DNA of 64,000 bases from Camillea tinctor (taxonomy: Eukaryota; Ascomycota; Sordariomycetes; Xylariales; Xylariaceae). Below are positions 1-12,190 of this stretch, one piece after another. The notes under the pieces were generated by a model, which worked only from the letters and a program-made list of their open reading frames with translations, was not told the DNA's origin and searched no databases. Made by a program: the position numbers and the translations under genes. Location: the NCBI GenBank assembly GCA_022578605.1, contig MU394080.1, positions 62,001-126,000 of the forward strand, in the 5' to 3' direction. Positions within the stretch are counted from its first letter, which is position 1; each line of letters opens with the position of its first letter.

Positions 1-1457
1 GGTTTACTTGTTAGGATATTGATGTTGTAATTCCAGAGTTTTTTATTTTATGTGTCCCCCTTTTTTTATTCTCTCATTTTCTTGATACCAACCAACCATC
101 GACACAACTTTCTACCTGAAGCTTAACCGCTTATCACATACATACATACATCCCACACAAACAGACCCAGCCAAACCAAGTAAACCTAGCTATCTGTTTA
201 TATCACCAAGAAGATATTTCCCGCCAAAGAAAGAGAAATATAAATCTGCATAATACAATCGTTAATGTTTATACCTTAATCTACAAAACCTGACTCTCCT
301 TTTTTAATCTTTTCTTAGTTATCATCCCTAGGCTAGTGACGTATCAATCGACGAGGGGAGAAACCTCCTAACGATGTCTTAACCTACCCAGATCTGTAAC
401 CATATATCTTAGCATTAAACATCCATATCGCCCTTCCCCGACGCGCGTTCCCTACATACATACCGTATCTGATGTAAGAACTATGTATGTAGGTCCAGGT
501 ACTTTGACTTAGGAATCATACTGCAGTTGAGGTTTCCATCGAAGGGTGGGTACCAGTAGGTTACCCAGATTTTTGGTCTTACGTCAACGCTATATCTAGG
601 ACATGAGCTACTACCAGCAAGAGAAGGATGGAGTGGGGGAAAGAGGGGGGGGTGTTAACGTAGCGTGCTTGGTATACATATATATATATATATATATAAC
701 ACCTACTAACTTAACCTGTATAGAAGGCGTAATGGATTTGTAGTCGGGTTTTGTGTATTCTACGATGGCAGCTTCCTAGTTGAATGTTTATTGCTCTAAC
801 TTTCGCTTTGCTACATAATATATTACACTTACCCTCACTGTCCTACCACCTCTTCAAAAAGGAAAAAAAAGAAGACAGAGAAAGGGGACTAAGCTTTCTT
901 ATGCATACCAAGCCATTAATACCTAACATAAAAAAAGACTTCTGATTCATATAAGCCAAGCCGATATACTGTATAACGTATGTATGATTGTGTGTATGTA
1001 TGTATATATTTGTATATGTTTAATTCCCAGTAAGTATTGATCAAACAATCGAATAACTTCAAGTTATCTGTTTGGGGAAAAAAGGGATAGAGGGAAAACA
1101 CTACCAAGACCCTAAAACAAAGACATATTCTCTCCCCTTCCTTCCTTCTTACCCACCACCCCTCCTCCTCTTTGTGCCTTTCTATCTCTGGTTTCCCGCA
1201 GAGGGCCTGCTCTGCATTTCGCATTTATATATAGATATATATATGTATGCATATAGTGGCCGTAGTTCAAGAAGATGGAGAAAAGAAAAAACGTTAGGTT
1301 AGGTTTAAGGTACTTCATGCTTATTAAGTACTCGTCCCAATTACCCCCCCTTACCCTATTTTGACCTTCCTTTCTGAACTGGCTTGAATGTCTATTATCA
1401 CAAAAAAGAAGTCTTCTGTTCTTCTTCTTCTTCTCTCTCCTCTTTTCCGTGATTTTC
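1..1457. other. Gene-free flank downstream of pbs2
   Basis: No convincing coding region is visible. The part nearest 1457 is presumably the 3' UTR and terminator region of the leftward pbs2 gene. The rest is AT-rich with a TA dinucleotide run near 679-698 and short polypyrimidine blocks. The open frames present are short, overlap each other on both strands and look compositional. Confidence 0.6.
679..698. repeat. (TA)n microsatellite
   Basis: Uninterrupted alternating TA run of about 20 bp in intergenic DNA. Confidence 0.85.
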
Positions 1458-3483
1458 TTAGCCGGTGGGGTGGGGACTAGCCAACGGGCTCGACACGGCG
1501 TCTAGAGGAGCCGTATGTAGAGCCGGTTTCCCAGCTGCCTCGCCGTATTCTCCCTTCTCTTTCTTTTCTAGCACACTGTTAACCCACGCCGCCACCTCGG
1601 CATCTTCCGTAGACGAATGACTAAGGTCTAGGTTGTTGGCTGCCCCAGCTAGCGCATCGGCGCTTGCGTTGTTCTCTTCAACCTCCTCTTCCTCCTCCGC
1701 GATTGTTTCCGGCTTCGTCAAGCCTTGGAGCCAATCGGAGGCTAGCAGCGCCTGGTAATTTGGCCTCAGTTTGGGTACTTTATTTAGACACCCGTGAACA
1801 AAACTACGCGCGATTTCCGAGTAAGTATCGGGGAGATCCGGCGGATCCCCTTCAACGATGGCCTAAATATATTTGTTAACAAACCGCTGTAATCATGTAA
1901 TGGTAGGAAATCGATTTACTCACGCTAAGCTGACTGAAGATCGTAGACGACACTTCAGGGGGATAAGGGTACTTCCCCATGCCGCATTCGATTATCGTCA
2001 GACCTAAACTCCAAATGTCGCTTTGCACGCTGTATGTGCCATCTGATGCTCCCGATTGCATGAATGCCCCACCAGAAATCCGCTCGGGTGCCATATAACT
2101 CTGGCAGCCAATATTGGTCTTGGCGATACTTGCCACGAGATTACCGCTCACACCAAAGTCACAAATCTTGACCTGACCCCTCGTGTTGACCAGAATATTT
2201 GTGGGCTTGACGTCTCGGTGGATGATGTTGTGCTTTTCCTTCAGTTCCTTCAGGCCCATAACGGTGCAGTAGGTGATCTTGCGAAGAACATTTTCAGGGA
2301 TTCCTCCCGAGTAAAGTTTGTCGATAGAACCACCATCCATGTATTCTATACACATATATACCGCGCTTTCCTGGAAGAAAGCACCATAGAAGTCGATGAT
2401 ATACGGCGAAACGCACTCGTGTAATATGACCAATTCCTTGATGATTGTCGTCAGTTTGGCCTCGTCGAGTTCTAACCGCATTTCTTTCATCGCCATAACC
2501 ATCCCGGGGGCAGCGCCGCTCTTGTCGGGTGGCGCATCAGTCTTATCCGGGCTCCCTGCAGGCAGCCCCGGAAGAGAGGCAGACTTCGAACCAGCTAGGC
2601 CAGGACCGAAACGCGGGACCCGCGGTTTCGTGTGCCGTACCTTGTAAACGGTACCGTAGTTACCCTTGCCTAGCTCGTCCATCTTTTCCACCTCGTCGAG
2701 CGAGATCCTGAACACAGTGCCATCTGAGAAATCGACACCTTTATTGGTGATGATAGCCTTGCCCTTAAATGTTAGATAACCTCGCTCCGAGTCTATGTAC
2801 TCCTCGAATTGTTTCATTTGGGACATGGGTGTATTTCCGTTTGGAAAAGCCATCGCTTGAGAGCCGGGACTAGCAGAGACGGGTGAATTTGGCGAGGGAC
2901 CTCCTCCCATGTCCCCAAGCGTCAACTTAAAACGCCTCTTACCCGCCAATCCTCCGCCCGCAGACGCGGCCGAGGGTACATTGGGCGCCGACTTGGCGAA
3001 GGAGGGAGCACCGGGCCTTTGCATGGCCCCGGGCATCCGCATATTTCCTGGAAGACCGCCCAACATCGTACCACCTGGGGAGGGTCCTACAGGAGACGGC
3101 GTTCCGGACGATCCCGGTTGTGAAGTGAGGGGCGAGCTTCCCTGGCGTGATAGGTGGAATGCCCTCATCTTGGCATTGATATCATCGGGCAGGCGACCAC
3201 TAGACATATGGGCAGCGGCGAGGGGCCGTCTCGCATTCGATAGCATACCCACATGGGTGGAAGAAGCGGACATTGGGTGAGCTGGGTTATGGGGGTCGGA
3301 GACAGATCGTAACGATGGCATGCGCTTCGGCGGGTCTAAGGACAATTCATCAGGCATTTCGACTGGCGTGTTGGCTCCTGACGAGTCTGGAGACCCGGGC
3401 GTGGCGGGGCTAGCCATTGCATCGTGGACGAGTTCGTCTGGTGTCAAGGGCACGGAATCTGGATCGCGATGTAGCCCCGACAT
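1458..3483 (-). CDS. pbs2: MAP kinase kinase Pbs2 (HOG osmotic-stress pathway)
   Basis: Dual-specificity MAPKK that phosphorylates the Hog1-type MAPK in the osmotic and fungicide-response cascade (OS-5 in Neurospora). Two exons, 3483-1924 and 1862-1458, are joined over a 61 bp intron (1863-1923, donor gtgagt, acceptor ttag), giving 654 residues. A long Ser/Pro/Gly-rich N-terminal region (1-265) precedes the kinase domain: glycine loop GKGNYG (272-277), catalytic Lys333, HRD at 422-424, DFG at 442-444, activation-loop Ser452 and Thr456 in the MAPKK S-x3-T spacing, APE at 465-467. An insert of about 40 residues (287-327, Pro/Ser-rich) lies between the glycine loop and the lysine; I recall similar inserts in filamentous-fungal Pbs2. 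The C-terminal tail is Glu- and Ala-rich. The start is the first ATG of the open frame. The Pbs2 assignment rather than Mkk1 or Ste7 rests on the kinase-domain wording and is strong. Confidence 0.93.
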
Positions 3484-3926
3484 GGTGGGATTGGGAATTG
3501 GGGGGAGGGGGGGATAGACTGGAAACGGCTGGCGTGGGAAAGATGCTGTCGTGGAAGGTAGATTCGCCTATACGGGCATCCCAAGTAACGGGCCAATATT
3601 GAGGCTGTTTCTGGTGGCGCAGAGAGCTATATTGTATCTACGGCGGGGTAGGATAGACAAGTATAGAGAGGGTCGTCGCGGGGACGGAGGGAATCCTCTG
3701 GGCGGTGCAATAACAGCGTCGTAGATGCTCGATCGAGCGCGCAGGAGAACCAATGCGATGATGGAAGCTTCTCAGGCCGGCCTGGGACGGATAGTAGTGG
3801 TCAGCAAGTCTCGTCTCTTTCTAGGGGGCCAGCCAGTCAGGCTCCTTGGGCGCAATAGCAGTTGGCTGTGGTGGTAGCAGCAGAAGTTCGGGGAGGCCTC
3901 CATACCTGAACTAGACTAGGTAAAGT

Positions 3927-4025
3927 CTGAAGTAAAGGAATTCGAGGTTAGCGAGGGTCCGCCAATTTGATTTAGTCGATGCTAGTGAGGGTACTATGTG
4001 CTAATAATGCATGTTGGTAGCTTAC
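3927..4025 (-). other. Predicted 5'-UTR intron of pbs2
   Basis: Read on the minus strand there is a donor gtaagc starting at 4025, a branch-like gctaac at about 3952-3947, a pyrimidine-rich stretch and an acceptor cttcag ending at 3927: a 99 bp intron-like unit. It lies 440 bp upstream of the pbs2 ATG, so it would splice in the leader. This is splice-consensus evidence only. Confidence 0.55.
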
Positions 4026-4050
4026 CTCTAAAAGTACGCAAACCGAGCAG

Positions 4051-4055
<5 letters not shown>

Positions 4056-4129
<74 letters not shown>
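4056..4129. repeat. (GA)n microsatellite, CT tract on the pbs2 sense strand
   Basis: A near-perfect GA dinucleotide run of about 74 bp, some 570 bp upstream of the pbs2 start codon. On the pbs2 sense strand it is a (TC)n tract just 5' of the predicted leader intron. CT-rich tracts near transcription starts are common in filamentous-fungal promoters, so it may be part of the pbs2 promoter. It should vary in length between strains. Confidence 0.9.
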
Positions 4130-4132
<3 letters not shown>

Positions 4133-4417
4133 TGAATCAACGTTATGAAGGAGTATGGAGAGGGAGGGAAGAAAAAGAATTGATAAGACGTAGTATCCAG
4201 CTAACTAGGATTGTTGATCCTAGCTAGGGTTACCCGTTGGAGGTGAGAGGTGTGAGGTAAGGTAGGATAGCTGGGTAGCTAGACTTGGGGGGGAGGGTGG
4301 TGCTGGTGAGAAGAAAGAAGTATAGGAATCCAAACTGATTCTTTCGTTCGGTTTAGAACGCTACCTTATGTTAATTTTTGTTTTGTTTTGTTTATCCTTT
4401 GTGTGTATGTGTGTGTT

Positions 4418-4456
4418 ATGTTCGTTATGTTCGTGATGTTCGTGATGTTCGTGATG
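4418..4456. repeat. 9-bp tandem repeat (ATGTTCGTG, about 4 copies)
   Basis: Four consecutive near-identical 9-mers are visible; the first differs by one base. It lies in intergenic DNA rich in TG. Confidence 0.8.
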
Positions 4457-4526
4457 TGTTAGGTAGGGTGTAGTATGTATTGATAAGTTGGAATGGAGAT
4501 AGATGGACGTGTAGTGTGTGTGTGTA

Positions 4527-4557
<31 letters not shown>

Positions 4558-7500
4558 AAGTGGCAGTAGTAGTGGTAGTAGTAGGAGTAGTAGTTAGAGT
4601 GTATGTAGTAGTATTGGTGGTGGTGGTGGTGGTGGTAGTGGTGGCAGTGGTAGTAATAATGACAATAATAGTAAAAGGTAAATAGACTTATTATGTACCT
4701 AATGTATGGGGGAAAAAAGGTTATATTACCCTAAAGGTAGAAAATGTAAAAGAGGTAAGGTAGGGTAAAGTAGGTAAGATCGAAGAGTTGAAGCTGCCCC
4801 GCATTCTAGGTTTTTTTCTCTCTCTTCTACTAGTCTTGTCTACCTGGTTTGGTATGCAATTTCACGTGGTTGTGGCTTATACAGTAGTACATGATTAGTC
4901 CTTCCAGGTTCCCTGTAGAAACAAGTACCTTCAATGCTCTATTCTTACTTCAATTCAATATTGTTGATATCCTACATAACTACATCAATATACATCAATA
5001 CATCAATACATCTCAAAGTTCAATGTTCCTACATGTATCAACTAAACCTACATTATCTATTGGTAACTCTCGTAGATATAGACCAATTCATTTACATGTG
5101 TATGCAGATGACGAAGAACCGGGTAATCGTGATAACGGCCTCACGCATCCATTCGTTCGCCTGACTTGACGACTTTGTAGTCATGATGTATCGCCCAAAG
5201 ATCGGAGAGCGGGGGGAGGTATTCACCAATGCGATCACTACTAGTAGCAACAAGCACCTATCCTACATACCAAAATCAGGGCGTCTCTATTATGTCTTGG
5301 TGTCTTTTTTTCTTTTTGCGTCACATAAATGGGTCATCAACCGTCAAGCTGGTCACTCGGGTAGAAGGGACAATCGGTCTCGATGATCAATATCATGATA
5401 TTCAACATGTCACTGGCGAAAGATGCCGGGCTATGGCTGTAGGCTGTGAGCGACAGAACATTCACGTTCGTTCTAATGCTAGTCCGAAGCTGCGAGGGAA
5501 AGTGAGAGAAAGCGAGCGTTGGTTTCTGAATGGATGGGAATTCATCGATAAGACTTTCTGCATGACGGAAATGTCGACGGTAAAGAATCCCATCCCGAAC
5601 GAGAGATTGCATCGTGATGTCGATGACCACAAGGCTTTCCTTTCCCACCCTTGAACTACCATCCTCCTCCCCCCAAAACCTGTTGAAGATTGTTACCCTA
5701 ATGGGGCGTAACGTCATTGCGACCGTAGAGAACCCAACGGCCCATTCGCATTCGTCGCCCAAGCTGATCATACGTAATAACGTCATCGCCGCCAAATTTG
5801 AACTCTCACTACCGGGAGTACGACTCTATCTCTACATGACCAACCGACCAACCAAAGTTTTTTTTTTTAACAGTTTCTTGTTTTACGTGGTCGAGAGGGG
5901 ATTTCATGTCTTTTCTTCCTGAGGGGTGATTAAGGGATATGATGCCGGGATTGCAGTAGTAACTTTGAGCACGGGTTCAGAATTCAATCCCCATACGTGA
6001 TTGAGAAAAAAATAATAATAATAAACAGCTCAGAATTAAAAATCGGGTATTTAGTCTTCATCGTGCTATGTTACGTCATTGACCTCAACAATAACCTCTT
6101 GCTGGACGGGGGACTCAGACACCTCCTGTTCTTGGCGTAGCGGGGACGGAAATAAACAAAAAAAATTCATCGTTCCGCTTATTCCATTTCCATTTCCATT
6201 GTCCTCCTAGGCACCAGTATAATTCCCACCTACTCTGTACTCCGTACTAACCTACACCTACACTACTAGACAACTACCTAATAGCTTTATTAGCTTGTCA
6301 GACTGGTTAGCCCGCATTATATAATCTAGGACACATGGCTTACGTACCTAAGGCTACTTCGTACATGGATACAATTAGATTTGTCCTACGTATATGTGAT
6401 ATGTATTATATGTAATATCTATAAACGATGTGCACCCTTGAGTGATAACGATAATAGATAAGTATCAGATTGTCTTTTTCGATATTGGTGGTAATAGATG
6501 CATCTAGGTTATAAGGTGTGAAGGTTGATGATTAATATCCTATAATACAACCCATTTATACTTCGTGCATGTAAAGTACGGAGTAGGCTACATCAATTAC
6601 TGAGGTAAATATGCACAACTCTACGCGTTCGCTGATGGTTTTTAGGTTTGTGTGATCCTACAACATTTTCCCCTCACATTCTGTGTTCCTATTCTCTAAA
6701 AAAGGTTCCTCGTAACTAGATAGGTTACCATTTGTTCAAGTATCCTGCATAACTAACCGTAACAGAAATGTGGGAAACAGGAACTGGCTGACTCCGTGGA
6801 CCGGTGGGGGGGTTTAGTAGACAGGGTTAGTAACTGATTGATATGATAACTGATCTGTATGTAGTTCATGTGCACTGCGACATCATGTATGTACGGAGTA
6901 TATTGATGGTAGGATGCTGTCTTCGCGAAGTCCTTGTTTTGTCGATCGTCTATCTTGGCGTTGCAATTTATAAAGAAGAGGGGAAATAAAAGAAAAAGGA
7001 AGGACAATATCCCTCCCAAGACTGTCACTGTTATGTTTGGTATGAAATATGGTTGTTTGAGGCGACTGGATTAATTGTATGTAGATCAGCGTAACATAAT
7101 TGATGTACGGATTACCTGTATACTAAAATAGCTGTGAAGTTACATGGAACTATAACTAGGTTTTTGGCTCGGGCGCCGGTGCGACAGTATGTAGAGGCTA
7201 CGATGTTTCACAACCACCATCCCAACCTAAGATTCACCGGACTTCTCACTCGTTTCCTCCTTCCATGCCGGCGATCGCGGTCCGGACAAGGATTGAACTT
7301 TAAAAAAAAACGGCAAGTTTAATCGAGCCGGGGGAAATCTCGTTAGGTAGTAGTAGTATAGGGTTATGCTATGATCCTCATTGCAAAACAAACACCCCAA
7401 GTTAATTTGATGCTTGATGTCTGCTCTGACCTATAGGTTACATCAATTGTAGTTCCCGCCTACCCAAACCCCTCAATTTCACACAGCAAAGGTGACTTAT

Positions 7501-7936
7501 CGTCTATGTCTACACTACATTTACATATGCGTATGTATTCTGCACTGTTCCAATGTAGGCTCAACTAAATTGAGCAAGCGACGACGGTGTCGTGATCATG
7601 GCACAATACGACGGTGTCGCGCGGCTTGGCTTCGTTCCGTGCTGAATTGTCTTGGCCATCATCCGTTTTTTTACTTTTTTTTTTTTTTTTTAGCCGGAGG
7701 TTTTCGGGCAAGGCGCGATGCACATTCACTTACTCACTTTAGTATGTTGGTCGTATCGTATGTCCGGAGGAGTGTAGTAGTGTGTTCTGGAATTCTGTAT
7801 GCAAGATGTATGCTGTATACAAGAGTACATACATGAGGTAGCCCGGACAGACCCGCAGCGTTGGTACGGACGTTGGCCAATAAAAAACGGGTTGTGGCAC
7901 TCCAAGTGGGCTGTAATGGAGGGTGTCTACTGTCAT

Positions 7937-7969
7937 GGTGCTGTACGGGTGCTGTACGGGTGCTGTACG
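7937..7969. repeat. 11-bp tandem repeat (GGTGCTGTACG, 3 copies)
   Basis: Three perfect head-to-tail copies of an 11-mer in otherwise unique intergenic DNA. The unit length is not a multiple of three, and no gene spans it. Confidence 0.85.
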
Positions 7970-8477
7970 GCAGTGGATAAATGTGCGCCTTGCCCCTGGC
8001 GATTTTGTACCCTTGGCGGCTCACAGCGAGTGGTGCTCAGCCTTCCCGATTCTTCCAGCAACAAGTCGCACTAGCGAGTCAGAACAAAGCCTGGATCCTT
8101 ATCATGCTTTCATCAGTGTTCGAAGTCTTCCAGGGGCAGGGAAGGGGGGCCAAGGAGGCGCAAGCTGCTGCTAGCATCACCGACAAGCAGGTATTACTGT
8201 TTAGACGTGGCCAGCCTAATACCTAGTTTGAACATGAACCTTGAAACAATGATCCATACCTAGTACTCCGTAAGTAGGGACCCATATTCATACTACCCTT
8301 CTTTTTTTTTAATTCTTTTTTTATTATCTTTTATCTTTTTATTCTTTTTTAACCCTGCGACGGCGACAGACACTGTCGGTTTCTTTCAAAACCATCACAC
8401 CCTAACTCCTCCGCGGCTTGGCTGCGTTTATTAAAACAAACGTATATCTTCATTAATACCCATTCTGTACTCCCATC

Positions 8478-8560
8478 TTTTGTTTCCTCTTCTTTTTCCC
8501 TTTTCTTCTCTCTTTTCTTCTCTCTTCCCCTTCCGCCCTCTCCTCCTTTTTATCATCTCG
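8478..8560 (+). promoter_or_regulatory. CT-rich tract upstream of the carrier gene
   Basis: A strongly pyrimidine-biased stretch on the sense strand, 410-490 bp before the ATG at 8968. Its position and strand bias resemble CT blocks near fungal transcription starts. No clear TATA box was picked out. Confidence 0.45.
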
Positions 8561-8967
8561 CTCCATCGAGATCTATTATCTTTTCCTTCTTTGTGCAGCT
8601 CCGCGGCTGGTCTGACGAGAGAAGCTTATTATATCTGCAGACGTAATCAGCCCAGCATCAGCACCCACCACTGGCGCAACCGTGATTCCAATTTGAGTGG
8701 GCGAGTTTTCCTCTGTATCGGTGACGTCCCGCCTCAGCACCGGCCATCAGCACCGACCAGCGGAACCAACGGACAATAAATAAAAACAACAGAGACATCC
8801 ATTTAAATCTCTAGTTGTCTCATCTGCCACCAACCTTTGCGCGTTTCCAAATCCGGGGATCCCTCTCATCGACTATACCATACTTTCAGCCGCCGAAACT
8901 TACACTACACCCTTCCCTCCCCCTTCATTGCGCCAGGCTAGACAACAAGAAAGAGAGTGAACGTATT

Positions 8968-10826
8968 ATGGAGTGGTCGAACCCTCCTCCCATTGCCCTG
9001 AACGATGCCACCCCTCAGGATTGGAGCACAGTTACGCCTCTCATGGCCCTGCTGAAAACACCGCATGCTTCGCATCCCTCGCTCGGTCATCTCATCTTGC
9101 TGGTCTTCGAGGCTGTCATGGAAGTTGTCTGTGTCAGCTTGCCCGGATATATCATTGCGCGGATGGGCCATTTCGATGCCGACAAACAGAAGTTCCTGGC
9201 AAATCTAAACGTCATGTGGTTTACGCCTTGCCTGAGTATGGAAGACACTTTCCCTCCGTCTGCTTCTGACATTCGCTAACACGCCTGTATAGTTTTCAAC
9301 AAACTCGCAGCACAACTTCAACCGGATAAACTGGCTGACCTCGCTGTCATCCCTATCATTTTTGCCATCCAAACCCTAGTATCGTATCTTGTGTCCGTCG
9401 TCGTGGCCAGGGCTTTCCGATTCAAGAAGCGACCGGCTAATTTTGTCACGGCTATGGGCGTCTTCGGAAACTCTAACTCGCTCCCCATATCGCTTGTTAT
9501 CTCGTTATCCCAGACCCTTAAAGGTCTCCACTGGGACCGAATCCCAGGCGACAACGACAACCAGGTCGCCGCACGAGGTATCCTATATCTCTTGATATTC
9601 CAACAGCTGGGGCAATTGGTCAGATGGAGTTGGGGTTACCACGTCTTGCTAGCTCCTAAGAGCAAATATGCAGAGTACCAGGATGAGACGGTAGAGGAGG
9701 GCAGATATCGAGATGATGATGATGATGATGAGCCCCAGGAGGATTTGATCCCCGGCCTGAATGAAGAGGCGAACAATGAAGGAGAATGCAGGGATTGCGA
9801 TGGACCAGAGAGCTCCGAAGGATCCTTATACGAACCAGCTGGGCGTACTCCAATTGCCGGAACTGCCAGCACGTCACCTATCGATTCTGAGGACGAAGCT
9901 AGCTCGCCAAGAAAGAAGCACATTTGTAGGAAGTACGTCAATGGCGCCGACCGCACTGATGTGCCCTTTGCGACACCCGAGGGTGGCCCTGAGGATATCA
10001 TGTCATTCCCCCACATCCGCGAACTCGACGAACCCGAGACTCCTAGTGGCATCAAAGGCTACTGGATTCGTGCCAAGCAGAGTGTCAAGAAGGTCAACGA
10101 CTCAGTTAAGAACCGAATCGTAAACATCTCTAGTCGCATGTACAAGGGGTTGCCTCGTCCCATTCGCGTGGCCCTCGCTGCCGTATGGCGGAAATGGCTT
10201 GCGGTATACGGTTTCCTGAGCGAGTTCATGAACCCACCACTATGGGCTATGCTTCTGTCCCTCCTCGTGGCCTCGGTTCCGGCTCTGCACTCGCTCTTTT
10301 TCGACAAGGGCACTTTTATTAAGAACAGCGTGACGAGGGCCGTGTCTCAGAGTGCCGACGTCGCCGTCCCCCTCATCCTGGTAGTCTTGGGCGCCAACCT
10401 AGCTAGGAACACGCAGAACCACGCATCTAAGGATACGGAGGAGACGCAGATCGGGACTCGACTTCTTGTAGCCTCCCTGATTTGCCGCATGGTCTTGCCG
10501 ACAATGATCATGGCGCCTATCCTGGCTATTTTCGCGAAATACATCCCGGTTAGCATTCTGGACGACCCGATATTCATCATCGTGTGCTTTTTGCTCACGG
10601 GCGCGCCGAGTGCCTTGCAACTAGCGCAGATCTGCCAGATTAATGAGGTGTATGAGTCAGTCATGTCAAGGATCCTATTCCAAAGTTACGTTATTTGGTA
10701 AGTTGTCGACATTCCTTTCGGGCTTATATGCGAAATATGTTTTTCTAACCTTTTGATAGGATCCTTCCGTCGACTCTCGCCCTGGTCATGATGGCACTAG
10801 AGGTTGTGGAATGGGCCACAATGTAA
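8968..10826 (+). CDS. Auxin efflux carrier (PIN-like/Ecm3) family membrane transporter
   Basis: Predicted polytopic membrane protein of the auxin-efflux-carrier superfamily. Fungal members related to Ecm3 are usually annotated as transporters of unknown substrate, and nothing here shows that it moves auxin. Three exons (8968-9235, 9293-10697, 10760-10826) with introns of 57 and 62 bp give 579 residues. The N-terminal third has several hydrophobic segments and family phrases such as FTPCL and GNSNSLPISL. A long hydrophilic acidic loop follows, with an Asp run near 9715-9730. The C-terminal third has further membrane spans and ends LPSTLALVM...LEVVEWA. The two-half layout with a central loop is typical. 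An in-frame ATG lies farther upstream at 8815, but the residues between do not look like family sequence, so 8968 was chosen. Confidence 0.9.
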
Positions 10827-12190
10827 GGTGCCCAATGACTTACCGTTTTTTTTCATTCTTTTTTTTATCTGTATAGTACGGCATATTATCAAAATGCAGT
10901 GTGTGTCTGTATGAAATTGGAACGTTATAAATGGTTCGGCATGGATTCTAGGTTATTTTTTTCTTTGCTCCCCACCCCTTATGAAGCTGGGGTGGGAAGA
11001 ATAATGCGTAGACCGGTAGCATGTTCTTTTTCGCAAAAGAAAACCACTTGGTCGGAAGAAACCCGTCCGTATGAATATTTTGGAGGGAGACAGGAAACTA
11101 AACCTCACGAGCCTCATGAGGTATGAGGAGATAGGATGGGCTATAAACCTACCTAGGTAATGCTCGGGTTATGTGTAGACCCTTGAGCAGAGCAGCGAAT
11201 GCATAAAACTCACGTGGGATATATCAAAACGAAAAATGGATTTGAGCGCGCGCGAAATAGTTGCGAAACAGAAAAATAATAATAAACTAAAGTAAAATAT
11301 AGTACCTACATGAGATGTTTATGGTAGATATTTATATAGTGATCAAAAAGAAATTGGAGAGGCGGGATTCCAGTCCTTCTTATGGATTTGAACTCCTCTT
11401 TATGTGATGCGTGACCTACCCGTACCCGGCAGCTCGGCAGCTTGCAGCTTAGTTGGCTGCAAGCCGATCCCCAAGTGGGGCTTCATAACATTATCCAATC
11501 GATAAGCAGTTGTGAATGGATGGGGGGATTGGTTTGAGTGGAAGGGATAGAAAGGTGGGATGGAAAAGATAAAAGATTTAAAAAAAAAAAAAAAAAAACC
11601 CCTACGTAACCCCGCTAATTCTAAACTTATGCTTCGTCCAATCGTATGAAGTATGATGCAACATTCACCCCCAAGTCTGCAGAATGATTATTAGGGTCCT
11701 GGTTATTACTAGGTACTTCCATTGTTATTATTATTATTGTTCAGCTGCCTGCTCAATATTGTTTCATCTGCCTACAACTTCTCCCCAACAATACCTCTCT
11801 CTCTCTCTCTCTCTCTCTACTTATATAAGTTTAGACAACTTCATTAACTTATGGGGTATAGAATTAAATATTAGACCCAACAGCTCATTGAATATTTCGA
11901 TTCTTCCATTTTTACTCTTTCTATCTTATTTTCTTTTCTCACGTCCAAATATTCTAAGCTCAAGCCAGGATAAGATCAAGACTAGCAAAAACCATCGTTC
12001 GATTAGCTTTGTCACCATTCAATTTCCTCACCTCCCTCTTTGCCTCATAGGTCGTCAAATAAAAGATCAAGATAAAATATATTTTAAGTAAAATAAAATA
12101 AGAATTACCTAGGTCAAGATAGGCCGCAAGAAGAAACCCCGTCACCAAAAAGGGCCCGACCATCCTCGTGGGCGTCAGCGCTTCAACAAG
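10827..12190. other. Intergenic region between carrier and sirtuin genes
   Basis: Contains the 3' flank of the carrier gene and the promoter of the sirtuin gene. No supported coding region. A poly(A) run sits near 11580-11598. The sirtuin-proximal part has a CT repeat and a TATA-like element, listed separately. Confidence 0.6.
11795..11828 (+). promoter_or_regulatory. CT repeat followed by TATATAA upstream of hst2
   Basis: An uninterrupted CT run (11795-11818) is followed by TATATAA at 11822-11828, about 365-395 bp before the sirtuin start codon and on its sense strand. It reads as a plausible core-promoter region. Confidence 0.5.

Larger units (their letters stand above)
3484..8967. other. 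5.5 kb gene-free region with pbs2 leader and simple repeats
   Basis: No gene is supported here. The left end holds the pbs2 leader and promoter. Simple repeats follow: the GA run at 4056-4129, four near copies of the 9-mer ATGTTCGTG at 4418-4456, TG/TATG-rich DNA to about 4560, and a TGG run near 4615-4637. Two open frames of about 140-150 codons overlap antiparallel at 5229-5795 but resemble nothing I recognise. The right end (about 8478-8560) is CT-rich and probably belongs to the promoter of the gene starting at 8968. Confidence 0.6.

Noticed and set aside
5229..5795. Overlapping open frames of 141 codons (plus) and 152 codons (minus)
   Set aside because: Neither translation resembles a known family, they overlap antiparallel, and no splice-extended gene or conserved motif was found.
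8815..8967. Upstream in-frame ATG for the carrier gene
   Set aside because: The 51 extra residues are Ser/Pro-rich and unlike family N-termini; the ATG at 8968 gives the expected start.
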